Assembly (NCBI RefSeq): GCF_001426375.1
Contig: NZ_LMEO01000003.1
Span: 87,545 to 151,544 of the forward strand
Direction of reading: 5' to 3'
Source of the DNA: Paenibacillus sp. Root444D2
Lineage (GTDB): Bacteria; Bacillota; Bacilli; Paenibacillales; NBRC-103111
Length of the DNA stretch: 64,000 bases
The notes under the pieces are model-generated. The model searched no databases. It was given only the letters and a program-made list of their open reading frames with translations, and was not told the origin of the DNA. This document shows positions 20,421 to 29,579 of the stretch, in pieces (within the stretch, counting starts at the first letter, position 1; the number at the start of each line of letters is the position of its first letter). A program made the position numbers and the translations under genes.

Positions 20421-21996
20421 GAGTTTCTTCCTCTCTTGTATGCATCGGGAATGTGAGAATAAAGCTCGTCCCCACGCCAAACGTGGACTCTACTTCCAGA
20501 TGAGCACCGCATTTGTTCACAATATTATGGATTAAATACAAACCAATGCCCCTGCCTTCGCCTGCATTTGTGGAGAAGCCTCGCTCAAACATGCGTTGTT
20601 TGGTTTCCTCACTCATACCCTTCCCATTATCCTCGACCAAAATCGATAATACTTCATCATCCTGTTCGATACTGATAAAGACCTCTTTCTTACCTTCCTT
20701 CTGCTTCAGGGCATCAAAAGCATTCTCAATCAGGTTCCCCAAGATGACCACAACGTCGTGCTGATCCAAATGTTCCGGAAATCGCACCAGCCTGCTTGCC
20801 CGGTCCAAACGGACATCGACGCCCAACTCTCTGCCGCGGCTGATTTTCCCCAAGAGCAACCCTGCCGCACTCTCATTCGCGATCTTGCTCGAGACAAAGC
20901 TGCTAAGCTCGGATTGTGCTTCCATCGTTTCGAATAAATAATCAAGCGCCTTTTGCTTATGATCAAGTTGAATCAAGCCGCCGATGGTATGCAGCTTATT
21001 CATATATTCGTGATTCTGCACACGAAGTGCATCGACAAATGCCCTTACTCCGGTCAACTCTTCCGCTATTTTCGTCACCTCTGAGCGATCTTGAAAAATA
21101 GCTACGGCGCCAACCGTATGATGCCCTACTTTAATAGGAACCCGATTACTCAAAATATGAGCAGGACCAACATGCAGTTCTTGGTTATAAACAGCATGAT
21201 TAAGCTGCAAAATTTCAGGAAGTCTCGTATCCGGCAGCACTTCCCGAATATGGCGTCCCAGTACTTCTCCTTCGATTTGCAGCATTTTTTTGGCTTTATC
21301 GTTAAAAACCGTGATGTATTCCTGGCTGTCTATGGCAATAACGCCTTCATGCATCGCATTGAAAGTGGCGGTTCGCTCTACGAGCAGCTGGGCGATTTCC
21401 TCAGGTTCCAAGCGAAACATCTGCTCCTTAATATGCCTTGAGAGCATCCACGAACCCAACACACCAAAAAGCAAAGATAAAAATACCGTCACATAAATTT
21501 GCCCCCGCATGTCGAGAATGATCCCGGTTAGTCCCGGCACCAGCTTCCCCACCAATACGACGCCTACTTGTTCGTGCTGCTCATTCATGACAGGTACGAA
21601 GACTCTAAGCGCTGTCCCTTGCTCTCCTTTTGCCCTGGAAAGATACGTATGCTCGGCAAAGGCAGCATGCTCGTCCTCCCCCTGCGAAAGCTCCCCGATC
21701 CGGGAGGATGACGGGTGAGACCAACGAATGCCGTTCATGTCCATAACAACAATATAGTCAACGTCATTAATGATTCGAAGACGTTCAGTGATCAGATTAA
21801 TTTCCTGCCTATGGCTTTGTTCCGTAAGCCCGCTAATGATAGAAGGCAATTGGGTAACTGTGCGCGCAGTAACAAGCAGTCTCTGTCCAAGCTCTTGTTC
21901 CTGAAGGTGAATTACACGGCCTATTAAAATGATACCGCCGATACAAATCGCAAATAATACGATACCGAACGACAGGATCGTAATTTTCCAATTCAT
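20398..21996 (-). CDS. dctS: Sensor histidine kinase for C4-dicarboxylates, CitA/DcuS family
   Basis: Two membrane helices (about 5-25 and 165-185) enclose a PAS-like extracellular sensor domain. A cytoplasmic PAS domain follows (TFNAMHEGVIAIDS), then the kinase core with the His in QNHEYMNKLHTIGGL and ATPase boxes GNLIENAFDAL, EDNGKGMS and GRGIGLYL. ATG at 21996 has AAGGGG six bases upstream; GTG or ATG codons at 22026 and 22023 are possible but worse placed. Divergent from dctB with about 90-120 bp between them. Confidence 0.92.
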   Translation of the reverse strand: MNWKITILSFGIVLFAICIGGIILIGRVIHLQEQELGQRLLVTARTVTQLPSIISGLTEQSHRQEINLITERLRIINDVDYIVVMDMNGIRWSHPSSSRIGELSQGEDEHAAFAEHTYLSRAKGEQGTALRVFVPVMNEQHEQVGVVLVGKLVPGLTGIILDMRGQIYVTVFLSLLFGVLGSWMLSRHIKEQMFRLEPEEIAQLLVERTATFNAMHEGVIAIDSQEYITVFNDKAKKMLQIEGEVLGRHIREVLPDTRLPEILQLNHAVYNQELHVGPAHILSNRVPIKVGHHTVGAVAIFQDRSEVTKIAEELTGVRAFVDALRVQNHEYMNKLHTIGGLIQLDHKQKALDYLFETMEAQSELSSFVSSKIANESAAGLLLGKISRGRELGVDVRLDRASRLVRFPEHLDQHDVVVILGNLIENAFDALKQKEGKKEVFISIEQDDEVLSILVEDNGKGMSEETKQRMFERGFSTNAGEGRGIGLYLIHNIVNKCGAHLEVESTFGVGTSFILTFPMHTREEETHVQSRTD

Positions 21997-22113
21997 GCGA
22001 AGCCCCTTGATCTTCAAAGCCATCACCTACTTTCTAGCTTACCGTTTATTTCTACGATCATCATACATTATGTTACACTGAATTTATGATATACAACAGC
22101 TGGGGGGTCCATT

Positions 22114-23190
22114 ATGAGAACATTTTTCGGTATTACGTTGTTTATTTTAATCGGCCTCCTGACAGCGGTGGGATTCGGTTTTTCCTGGCAATTTAATAAC
22201 GGCCCGCTTGTGGGTGATGATGAGCAGATTGGACTCGGCCAACAAAAGGTCATCCGATTCAGCTTTAGTGTAGCGGAGAATACACCCAAAGGTTTAGCCG
22301 CTCAAGAGTTCGCCCGATTAGTTAAAGAAAAAACAAATGACACCATCAAAGTAGAGTTGTTTCCGAACAGTACTTTATACAATGAAACGGAAGAAGTTGC
22401 GGCTTTGCAGGGAGGCAGCATTCAAATGATTGCGCCAAGCTTCTCTAATATATCTGAGGTCGTACCTGAGTGGATGGCGATGGACCTCCCTTTTGCTTTC
22501 CAAAATGAAGAGGCTGTAGAAAAGGCGTTCCGGGGCAAGATCGGAGATATCCTAATGCGCAAACTTGAAGAAAAAGGCATTATCGGTCTAAGTTTTTGGG
22601 CAAATGGTTTTCAGCAGATGACCTCCAATCGCGGCATGCTCGTCCATCCGGAAGATTTTCGAGATTTGACATTTCGAATTCTTCCTAGCAAGGTTATTGA
22701 ATCCCAATTTCGTCATCTGAATGCAAAGACAGTCCCCATTCCTTTTAACCAAGTTTACCGCAGTATGGAATCCGGTCTGGTAGACGGTGGAGAGAATACG
22801 ATTTCGAACATCTACTCTAAAAAGATGTATCAAGTCCAAAAATATCTAACCATAAGCAATCATGCTTATCTAGGTTATGGCGTGCTAATGAATAAGGTAT
22901 TTTGGGAGAAGCTATCCGCTGATCAGCAAAAAACGATTAATGAGGCCATGCAGGAAACGACGGTTTGGGCTAACCAAAATGCGATCGAGATCAACCGTAA
23001 ACAATGGAACGAGCTGCAGAGGATTGGCCAGATGAACGTTCACCTCCTATCCAAAGAGGAACGGGATGAATGGCAGCAAGCACTTGAACCTGTCTATGAA
23101 GAAGCTGGGTCCTATCTTAGTAAAGATCTTATGGACGCCGTGAACGAACTCAGACGCGAGAGCACTAAAGAGCAATCGGGGTTATACTAA
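22114..23190 (+). CDS. dctB: DctB-type C4-dicarboxylate-binding co-sensor (TRAP SBP family)
   Basis: A 358-residue exported binding protein with an uncleaved-looking N-terminal membrane segment (residues 4-25) and the DctP fold: RFSFSVAENTPKGLAAQEFA, FPNSTLYNETEEVAALQGG, and NQVYRSMESGLVDGGENTISN. There is no TRAP permease gene in the window. In B. subtilis the equivalent DctB does not transport but associates with DctS and DctP to form the sensor complex, and the same role is inferred here. GGGGGG lies six bases before the ATG. One of the few plus-strand genes in the window. Confidence 0.88.
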   Translation: MRTFFGITLFILIGLLTAVGFGFSWQFNNGPLVGDDEQIGLGQQKVIRFSFSVAENTPKGLAAQEFARLVKEKTNDTIKVELFPNSTLYNETEEVAALQGGSIQMIAPSFSNISEVVPEWMAMDLPFAFQNEEAVEKAFRGKIGDILMRKLEEKGIIGLSFWANGFQQMTSNRGMLVHPEDFRDLTFRILPSKVIESQFRHLNAKTVPIPFNQVYRSMESGLVDGGENTISNIYSKKMYQVQKYLTISNHAYLGYGVLMNKVFWEKLSADQQKTINEAMQETTVWANQNAIEINRKQWNELQRIGQMNVHLLSKEERDEWQQALEPVYEEAGSYLSKDLMDAVNELRRESTKEQSGLY

Positions 23191-23252
23191 AAAAGGCGCT
23201 GCAGCGTGAGAAGAGGCCATATTATCCCTTCTTACACTGCAGCGCCTTACTT
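23190..23252. terminator. Bidirectional terminator between dctB and the Fur-like gene
   Basis: A long stem AAGGCGCTGCAG / CTGCAGCGCCTT with a partly paired interior, between two converging genes. A-rich before and T-rich after, it can serve both strands. Confidence 0.8.
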
Positions 23253-23264
23253 ATTATCAACCAT

Positions 23265-23537
23265 TTACGAACAAATTGCCGCTTCATATCGTAAGGAGGC
23301 ACCGACTACAGGCAACTCATTAACTAAACCAAGCTGTTTAAACACATGCAAGCTGCTGTTAACCGTCATTGCATTCATATGGGGATATTTAACGATCAAT
23401 GCCTCACATATGTCTTTGACCGTCGTGTAACTGCCCTGCGCATAAAGAAACGTAAGTATTGCACACCGCTGAGGTGTTAAAGGTATGTTTTTGGCGCGCA
23501 TCCGCTGCAGCGCTTGATTCAGATCATGTTGTACCAT
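23265..23537 (-). CDS. Truncated Fur/PerR-family DNA-binding protein
   Basis: The 90 residues align with only the N-terminal winged-helix half of PerR-type regulators: the family phrase LTPQRCAILTFLYAQGSYTTVKDI, the recognition helix region ALIVKYPHMNAMTV, and LVNELP. The protein stops right where the HYHAICENCG segment and the metal-binding, dimerising half would begin; the terminator follows within 15 bp. It lies 65 bp downstream of catalase on the same strand and may be co-transcribed. Either a deliberately short DNA-binding protein or a degenerated PerR paralogue. Confidence 0.75.
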   Translation of the reverse strand: MVQHDLNQALQRMRAKNIPLTPQRCAILTFLYAQGSYTTVKDICEALIVKYPHMNAMTVNSSLHVFKQLGLVNELPVVGASLRYEAAICS

Positions 23538-23602
23538 GATGGGAACCTCCTCTTCGATTTATTAGCATTTATTCACCTATTTATTTTATTTTATGATGGC
23601 CA

Positions 23603-25066
23603 TTAGCGGTTCAAATGTTGTAAGTATCCGGAAATATCCACGTTCAAGCCAGCTGCCAAGCTTTCTCCCAAGCTGCTATCCGCTCTGTAGAAATTACATA
23701 TCGCCAGCAATTTCGATTTCTCGTGAACAGACGAGAGGTCGCCTACCAGATTCGAAATGAAATTCGCTTGCTCCTGCTCGCTGAAGCTGCGGAATGTGTC
23801 TCCGGCTTGTGCGAAATCATTCGTTTTCGCGATTTTTTGCCTACCAGCGGATCCGTTGAGCGGAGCGCTGCTGTCGCGGAATTCAGGCGCTTCTTTCGGT
23901 TCATCGGCATGACGAGTTGGCTCATAATTCACACTGCCAGGCTGCTGCTTCATTTGCATAGCGCCATCGCGCTGGTTATTTTGCACGGTTGCATAAGGGC
24001 AGTTCACCGGAATTTGCAGGTAGTTGGCACCTAGACGGTGTCTTTGTGTATCTGGGTAGGAGAAAAGTCGGCCTTGCAGCAGCTTATCTTCCGAAGGCTC
24101 TATTCCGGATACCAATACACTTGGCGCAAAAGCCGCTTGCTCCACATCAGCAAAAAAGTTCTGTGCGTTGCGGTTTAACGTCATTGTCCCTACCTTTTGC
24201 AATGGAATAAGATCTTCTGGCCACACTTTTGTTGGATCCAGCGGATCAAAATCGTAAGCGTCCAAATCCTCAGGCTGCAGCAGCTGCACATGCAAATCCC
24301 ATTTTGGGAATTCGCCGCGATCGATGTGGTCGTACAAATCTCTTGTCGCATGGCTGAAATCCTCGCCCTGAATGGCTGAAGCTTCCGCTTTGCTCAAATT
24401 GCGAACGCCTTGGTGCGGTTTCCAGTGATATTTCACATACACATAATTCCCTACGGAATTAATCCATTTGAACGCATGAACACCGAAACCATTCATTTCA
24501 CGGTAATTCGCTGGTGTGCCGTAGTCCGAGAATACCCAAGTCAGCATATGCGTCGATTCTGGTGTCAGGGACATGAAATCCCAGTAACGGTCGGGTGTCT
24601 GCACATTCGTGTCAGGCGCTGGCTTCAAGGAATGAACCATATCAGGGAATTTCATCGCGTCGCGAATAAAGAAAACAGGAAGATTATTGCCGACTAGATC
24701 GTAATTGCCTTCTTCTGTATAAAATTTAACGGCGAATCCGCGCGGATCGCGTGCTGTTTCAGGTGACCCTTGCCCGTGAATAACGGTGGAGAAGCGTACA
24801 AATACTGCCGTTTCTTTACCCGCTTCAGCTAGAAAGCCCGCTTTCGTATATCGTTTCATCGAATTCTCAACTGTAAAGGTTCCAAAAGCTCCCGCTCCAC
24901 GCGCATGAACCACACGCTCCGGAATACGCTCCCGATCGAAATGAGCGATCTTTTCTAATAAGTGGTAATCCTCCAATAGCGTCGGGCCATTCTGGCCTGC
25001 TGTCCGTGAATTCTGGTTATCACCTACAGGCGCGCCCTGGTTCGTAGTTAAGTGGTTATGGGACAT
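23603..25066 (-). CDS. katA: Haem catalase, clade 3
   Basis: Decomposes hydrogen peroxide in the cytoplasm. 487 residues, the usual small-subunit length. The distal-site region FDRERIPERVVHARGAGAFG holds the catalytic His, and RLFSYPDTQRHRLG holds the proximal haem-ligand Tyr. NADPH-site residues of the family are also recognisable. AAGGAG lies seven bases before the ATG at 25066; the ATG at 25072 is too close to it. Promoter with Per- and Fur-like boxes upstream. Confidence 0.96.
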   Translation of the reverse strand: MSHNHLTTNQGAPVGDNQNSRTAGQNGPTLLEDYHLLEKIAHFDRERIPERVVHARGAGAFGTFTVENSMKRYTKAGFLAEAGKETAVFVRFSTVIHGQGSPETARDPRGFAVKFYTEEGNYDLVGNNLPVFFIRDAMKFPDMVHSLKPAPDTNVQTPDRYWDFMSLTPESTHMLTWVFSDYGTPANYREMNGFGVHAFKWINSVGNYVYVKYHWKPHQGVRNLSKAEASAIQGEDFSHATRDLYDHIDRGEFPKWDLHVQLLQPEDLDAYDFDPLDPTKVWPEDLIPLQKVGTMTLNRNAQNFFADVEQAAFAPSVLVSGIEPSEDKLLQGRLFSYPDTQRHRLGANYLQIPVNCPYATVQNNQRDGAMQMKQQPGSVNYEPTRHADEPKEAPEFRDSSAPLNGSAGRQKIAKTNDFAQAGDTFRSFSEQEQANFISNLVGDLSSVHEKSKLLAICNFYRADSSLGESLAAGLNVDISGYLQHLNR

Positions 25067-25111
25067 CTGCATTCTCCTTCGTCGGTAAGATTGTGATTAC
25101 GTTTCTTTTAT

Positions 25112-25165
25112 TTAGAGTAATTATTATTTAATATCTATTTTATTTTAATTGAGAACCATTGTCAA
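25112..25165 (-). promoter_or_regulatory. katA promoter with PerR-like and Fur-like boxes
   Basis: On the minus strand TTGACA (25160-25165), 17 bp, then TAAAAT (25137-25142). A 7-1-7 inverted repeat TGAGAACCATTGTCA (25150-25164) covers the -35 box and agrees with the Fur consensus at about 11 of 14 positions. A second, TTAGAGTAATTATTA (25112-25126), lies downstream of the -10 box and agrees with the Per box at about 12 of 14. Peroxide-dependent derepression is the expected behaviour; which regulator binds which box is inference. Confidence 0.68.
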
Positions 25166-25301
25166 TAACATATATCTTCTTCTTTCTTCGACTAATGGCT
25201 CCAATTGGACACTTCTCCAACCTCCTGCTCATCCCTTTCATTTCTACCTACGCCTGTTAACCTCAGATTGCCGCAATTTAGATATGTGAGTGTCTTTTAA
25301 A

Positions 25302-25476
25302 GGAACGTGAAGCCGCTATTTGTACGAAAACAACCGAATTTCAGGATTAGGAGGAACGTAGATCCTCTATTTCATAGTTTTTCCTCCAGATTGCCGTTAT
25401 TTCAAGAAATAGAGTCCTTACGTTCCGCCTAATTCAATTTCTAGCTCATTTTCACAAAATAGAGGATCGTCGTTCC
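25302..25476. repeat. Repeat array, GGAACG...CTATTT class
   Basis: Four copies of a 20-bp motif: two as GGAACGTNNNNCCNCTATTT (25302-25321, 25353-25372) and two in reverse orientation (25407-25426, 25457-25476). Centres are 51, 54 and 50 bp apart, so it resembles the other arrays but lacks their 62-bp step. The first and second pairs can in principle pair with each other as larger inverted repeats. It lies between the comQ terminator and the katA promoter; no gene is seen here. Confidence 0.75.
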
Positions 25477-25498
25477 TCATGACTTCACTTACTTAAAA

Positions 25499-25548
25499 AA
25501 AGGCCATCAAGTCCCACCGCACATGCGGACGAACTTAACGGCCTTCAA
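25499..25548 (-). terminator. Terminator after the comP-comA-comQ operon
   Basis: Minus strand AAGGCCGTTAAGT pairs with ACTTGATGGCCTT around a GC-rich inner hairpin (GCATGTGC), followed by seven T residues. Confidence 0.85.
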
Positions 25549-25620
25549 AATCATTCAAGCCTAAGAAACAATAGTCCACTCTACTTCCCATCTGTAAAAT
25601 ATGAAAGCTCCATTGCCCAC

Positions 25621-26541
25621 CTATTCCGCATCCAGAAAATCGCCGTACGTAGTTTCCTTAAACCTTTCTTTCCAAGGAGAGATGGCTTGCAAATTCTCAT
25701 AAATCTCTTCCGCCTTTTGAATGCAAACCGATTGGACAATTCGGGCATATTCCATACATCCGGAATCTTGAATCATTTGCAAAAAATCCTCTTTCTTTTC
25801 CAAAAGGAACTCTGTAGTAATTTCACCCTCATAATAACCTTTCAATTGGCTGAATGCCGTATCTTCAATGGATAGTAGATACAACACAGGAAGCGTTCGT
25901 TTCTTTCCAATCAAATCGTTTTTCACATCAAACCGAACAAGATCTCTCATATCATTTTGAATTTGATGAATAAGGCCAATACAGTCAGCTAATTGATGAA
26001 TCTGTTCAATGGTTTCCTCCGTGCATTCTAAAGCAGAATAGCCCATGAAACAGGCAAGCCGGAATAAGGAACCTGATTTCTCTTGCGTCATCATTAGATA
26101 ATCATCTACAGTTGATATCGCATTGGTTATATCTTTTTGTTGGCCGTTAACCGATCTCGAAATGATTTTACTGACCTCGACAAGCAGCTTATCTTTGACC
26201 TGCAAGTGCCCCAATTCACCTAGAACTCCCATGAACAGCGCCATAACAGCATTCAAGGTAATGGCTTGCGGACATCGCATCCATGGCTTACTACCTTGAT
26301 CTTGATCCTGCAAATCATCCATAATATCCAAAGTTAGAATGACCAGTTCCGTCACCGCAGCAAGTCGATGAATGTGAGGTGAGTCTCCTCCTAACATCCT
26401 GTGCGTGCAAATCGTGATCTTAGACCATGTACTGTTTTCCTTTTCTTTATCATCTATAAAAGATTTAAGCAGAGTATTTAAATCTTCTACATAAATATAG
26501 TCATCAATAACACGATGCATATGCTGCTGGATGTCCTGCAT
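25621..26541 (-). CDS. comQ: ComQ-like isoprenyl transferase
   Basis: Polyprenyl-synthase-fold protein of about 306 residues that would isoprenylate and help mature the ComX pheromone. It has an aspartate-rich first motif LDIMDDLQDQDQ, a second Asp-rich segment NDMRDLVRFDVKND, and the all-helical character of the family. Length and degenerate second motif fit ComQ rather than a housekeeping prenyl synthase. GGGGAGGA lies three and six bases before two adjacent ATG codons (26544 and 26541); the second is preferred. Unlike in B. subtilis, the gene is downstream of comA, eight bases after its stop, rather than upstream of comX. Confidence 0.85.
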   Translation of the reverse strand: MQDIQQHMHRVIDDYIYVEDLNTLLKSFIDDKEKENSTWSKITICTHRMLGGDSPHIHRLAAVTELVILTLDIMDDLQDQDQGSKPWMRCPQAITLNAVMALFMGVLGELGHLQVKDKLLVEVSKIISRSVNGQQKDITNAISTVDDYLMMTQEKSGSLFRLACFMGYSALECTEETIEQIHQLADCIGLIHQIQNDMRDLVRFDVKNDLIGKKRTLPVLYLLSIEDTAFSQLKGYYEGEITTEFLLEKKEDFLQMIQDSGCMEYARIVQSVCIQKAEEIYENLQAISPWKERFKETTYGDFLDAE

Positions 26542-26552
26542 CATTTCCTCCC

Positions 26553-27191
26553 CTAAGCCTGCGTGTAATATTTGCTTTTAATAAACTTTTCTAGTGCTTC
26601 TGTTCTTGATTTGGCGCCCCATTTGTCGTAAATCTTACGTAAATAATTATCAACAGTTCGCTTGCTCATAAAGATGCGTTCTGCAATTTGATCGTGAGTC
26701 GCCCCCTTGACCAACATGTTCATCATGAGTACTTCTTCCTCTAGCAACACACAGTCATCCTTGGCAGATTCTCCACTTAATTGCATCTGGTGAAAGAATG
26801 ATAACGGCAGCATCGTATGGCCATCCAACATACAATTCACCATATTTTTAATCGTTCGTTCGCTCGACTCCTTCGATAGAACGCCGCTTACTTTGATTTC
26901 GATTAATTTATTCAAGATGCCCTGTATATCAATTCCCGTAAAAATAACAATATGCATATTCGGATAAATGTCCTTTAACTGAGCAGCGACTTCTGTACCG
27001 GATACATCAGGAAGTTGATAATCTAGAAATACGAGGCCTGGCTGATGCAGCTCTACTTGTTCCAAGCATTGTTTGGCATTAGCGACAACACCGATAACTT
27101 CTATACCATCTATTTCTTCTAATAATGTCTTGGTCGCACGCGCAAATAAAGGATGATCATCAACAACCAATGTCTTGACGACTTCAATCAT
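26553..27191 (-). CDS. comA: ComA-like response regulator (LuxR/NarL family)
   Basis: Receiver domain at 1-120 with VVDDHPLF acidic residues and phospho-Asp in LVFLDYQLPDVSG, then a LuxR-type helix-turn-helix (LVKGATHDQIAERIFMSKR, TVDNYLRKIYDKWG). 212 residues, close to B. subtilis ComA. Its ATG overlaps the comP stop by four bases. It would activate density-dependent genes when phosphorylated by the kinase encoded just upstream. Confidence 0.87.
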   Translation of the reverse strand: MIEVVKTLVVDDHPLFARATKTLLEEIDGIEVIGVVANAKQCLEQVELHQPGLVFLDYQLPDVSGTEVAAQLKDIYPNMHIVIFTGIDIQGILNKLIEIKVSGVLSKESSERTIKNMVNCMLDGHTMLPLSFFHQMQLSGESAKDDCVLLEEEVLMMNMLVKGATHDQIAERIFMSKRTVDNYLRKIYDKWGAKSRTEALEKFIKSKYYTQA

Positions 27192-29509
27192 GCTGAAATC
27201 ACTTCCTCCGTTGGTATTGTAATTATAAATTTCGTTCCGTTTCCGTTATGTGTGTTGAGCTCAAAGCGTCCACCCACATGCAAGACTCTGCTTCTCATTT
27301 GTTCAATCCCCATGCCTGATGCGCCAATCTCTAGATGAACTTCGTCTCTGTCACGAAATCCTACCCCGTCATCCTCATATATTAAGCAAAAGTAATTATC
27401 TTTTTCCATTATGCGGAAGTTAACTTTGGAAGCCTGAGAATGCTTTTTTGCATTATTAAGCAGCTCTTGGACGATTCGAAATATATGCCGCTTAGTAAGC
27501 AAATCTTTGGTTTCGATGACAGCAGAATGTCCTGCATCAAATTCAAGCTCAAATGGTGTTGTATATGACTCTTTCTCTAAATACATCTTTAACGTTTGAA
27601 TCAGACCTACCTCTTTTAGCAAATGAGGATTTAACTCAAAGCAGCTTTGGCGCAGGCTGGCATTAATCATTTCCACAAAATTATTCATATTTTTCAACAG
27701 CACCTGATCTTCTTGATGCATCGTTGACTTATCTGCAAGAGAGGATATTCTTCTTTTGAGAAAGAAAAGATCCTGCATCGTCGTATCATGAAGATCGCTA
27801 GCAATTCGAATTCGTTCCTCTTCCTGAAGTTCAAACATCACCTTACGAAACCATAAAATATCATTCGCAGCCGTTTCTTGAGGAAGCTCGGAAGCTAATT
27901 GCTGCAATCTAGCTGTTAACTTGCGGATCAAGTGGACATTTTCCAAGCTAACTTCCAAATAGGATGTAATTAGCTGCAACCACTGCCTCTCTTCGTTCGA
28001 AAGCATCGTGTTTGTCTTTTTGCGTGTCACTATTAAATAACTCGTATATTCTTCGTGGCTATTCATCTCCAAGCACGTATATAGTGGATGATCGAGCAAG
28101 GATGATGAGTTGACAAGCTGCTTAACCTCTGAAGTATCTATTTCCCCTTCGTAAATGATCTCGGTTTCGTTCTTATACTGGAACACAATGGCTCCACCCA
28201 TGACCTGAAGTGTACCAACAATATCCAAGAGTATAATTTCTTTCAACTCACGGAAACTGGAAATGGTTCCTAGGTTTTTGGAGATTTTCTTCAAAGCCAA
28301 CTGCAGGGCGAATTTTCGCGGGAACAAAAACGGTTCAAGCCGCGTTGTCAAATATTCGGCTGCATACAGCACCGTAGAAATTAGTAGCATCGACCCGACG
28401 AAAACGAACAGAATTTGCTTTTCATCCACTACATGGCGAAATAAGAAAGCATATGCCCCTGTAAACAGGCTGGCTGGTAAAATAGCCAACAGACCCGCGA
28501 ACAAAAATCGCCTGAACACAAGACCGATATCATATAACTGATTGGAAGCAATCAGGTATGCAAAAGAGATGGGAAACAATAAAATAAACCCATTTGTATA
28601 TATGGCATCAATAATCCAATGTCCAACAATTACTTGTGGAAGAAAGGAGAAGCTGATGACCGGTAAAAAAGAAATAAACAGTGATAACCAAACGTTCTTT
28701 ACAATGCTGGACACGTAGGACTTTTCTTTACGGACTTTGAAATACATAATCGTTAATACACACAAGTTGAATAAAGTGACGCTAATGAAAAAGCCTAAAG
28801 TTACTGAGCCATTATAACTATGAATCGTATATGCTATCGAAGGGTAAAGGAGCAAGCATCTTATACAAAATCCTACTATCGCTATCGCATACAAATATTT
28901 CAAAATCCTAGACGGCAAGTTCAGATTTCCTTTTTCCTTGAAAAAGACAATTAGAAAGTGAAAAAATACAATCGGCAATACCATCATCATGCTGGTGATT
29001 ACAATTTTTCCAACAGTATCTCCCCTCACAGAAGCACCTAGACTCGTGTAAATGATTGTCATGGTTAGAAAAACAGCTGCGAGCAGCCTGGCTGATGGAG
29101 AACGGCGCATTTTTCCAAAAAGGAAAACAGCCATAAACAGACACACGAATTCCTCTACTAGCGGAACCACATCGTATATGGCCGTGCTATTGATGTTTAC
29201 ATCGATCTTGTGCTCATCCCCGCCTCTACTAATCAACAATGTATGGGCTTGCTCTACCGTTCTCCATTTTTGAACATTCGGGAATGCATCGGGAAGCCTA
29301 CCGTCTACTTGCTTGACGATATCGCCTACTTTAACGTCCAGCTTCATACTGGCGCTTTCCTGATCCAATTCGTTAATCACCCATTGTTGCTGTGGAGTTA
29401 ATTCAAGATAAATCCCTATATAAGGGGATTGAAAGGTAATATACGAGAACCACACTTGCAATATAACGAAAATCGATATACAAAACGCAACTCCATATTT
29501 ATTTCTCAT
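27188..29509 (-). CDS. comP: ComP-like membrane sensor kinase
   Basis: The 773-residue length and architecture match ComP. One N-terminal helix is followed by an extracytoplasmic PDZ-like loop (about 30-110), then about seven or eight membrane helices to about residue 390. A linker leads to a HisKA_3 kinase with EEERIRIASDLHD (phospho-acceptor His574), VQELLNNAKKHSQAS and a C-terminal ATPase with DDGVGF and GMGIEQM. Divergent from the putative comX; ATG at 29509 with a weak GGTGG site. Operon comP-comA-comQ. Confidence 0.87.
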   Translation of the reverse strand: MRNKYGVAFCISIFVILQVWFSYITFQSPYIGIYLELTPQQQWVINELDQESASMKLDVKVGDIVKQVDGRLPDAFPNVQKWRTVEQAHTLLISRGGDEHKIDVNINSTAIYDVVPLVEEFVCLFMAVFLFGKMRRSPSARLLAAVFLTMTIIYTSLGASVRGDTVGKIVITSMMMVLPIVFFHFLIVFFKEKGNLNLPSRILKYLYAIAIVGFCIRCLLLYPSIAYTIHSYNGSVTLGFFISVTLFNLCVLTIMYFKVRKEKSYVSSIVKNVWLSLFISFLPVISFSFLPQVIVGHWIIDAIYTNGFILLFPISFAYLIASNQLYDIGLVFRRFLFAGLLAILPASLFTGAYAFLFRHVVDEKQILFVFVGSMLLISTVLYAAEYLTTRLEPFLFPRKFALQLALKKISKNLGTISSFRELKEIILLDIVGTLQVMGGAIVFQYKNETEIIYEGEIDTSEVKQLVNSSSLLDHPLYTCLEMNSHEEYTSYLIVTRKKTNTMLSNEERQWLQLITSYLEVSLENVHLIRKLTARLQQLASELPQETAANDILWFRKVMFELQEEERIRIASDLHDTTMQDLFFLKRRISSLADKSTMHQEDQVLLKNMNNFVEMINASLRQSCFELNPHLLKEVGLIQTLKMYLEKESYTTPFELEFDAGHSAVIETKDLLTKRHIFRIVQELLNNAKKHSQASKVNFRIMEKDNYFCLIYEDDGVGFRDRDEVHLEIGASGMGIEQMRSRVLHVGGRFELNTHNGNGTKFIITIPTEEVISA

Positions 29510-29535
29510 AATCTACCACCCTACCATTTATTTGC

Positions 29536-29541
29536 TATAAT
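29536..29541 (+). promoter_or_regulatory. Probable -10 box of the putative comX gene
   Basis: A perfect TATAAT with an upstream TTTGC, 39 bp before the start codon of the small gene at 29580, in the 70-bp gap shared with comP. No good -35 box is seen, so an activator may be required; this is inference. Confidence 0.45.
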
Positions 29542-29579
29542 ACAATTGTAGTCTAATCGTTCGAGAAAGGAGTGACTAT

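Noticed and set aside
22114..23190. Annotation as a TRAP transporter binding protein
   Set aside because: The fold is that of DctP, but no TRAP membrane subunits are present and the gene faces dctS, as for the co-sensor DctB of B. subtilis.
23265..23537. A frameshifted full-length PerR gene
   Set aside because: The missing C-terminal half was not seen in any frame downstream; the terminator follows almost at once, so it is a truncation, not a frameshift.
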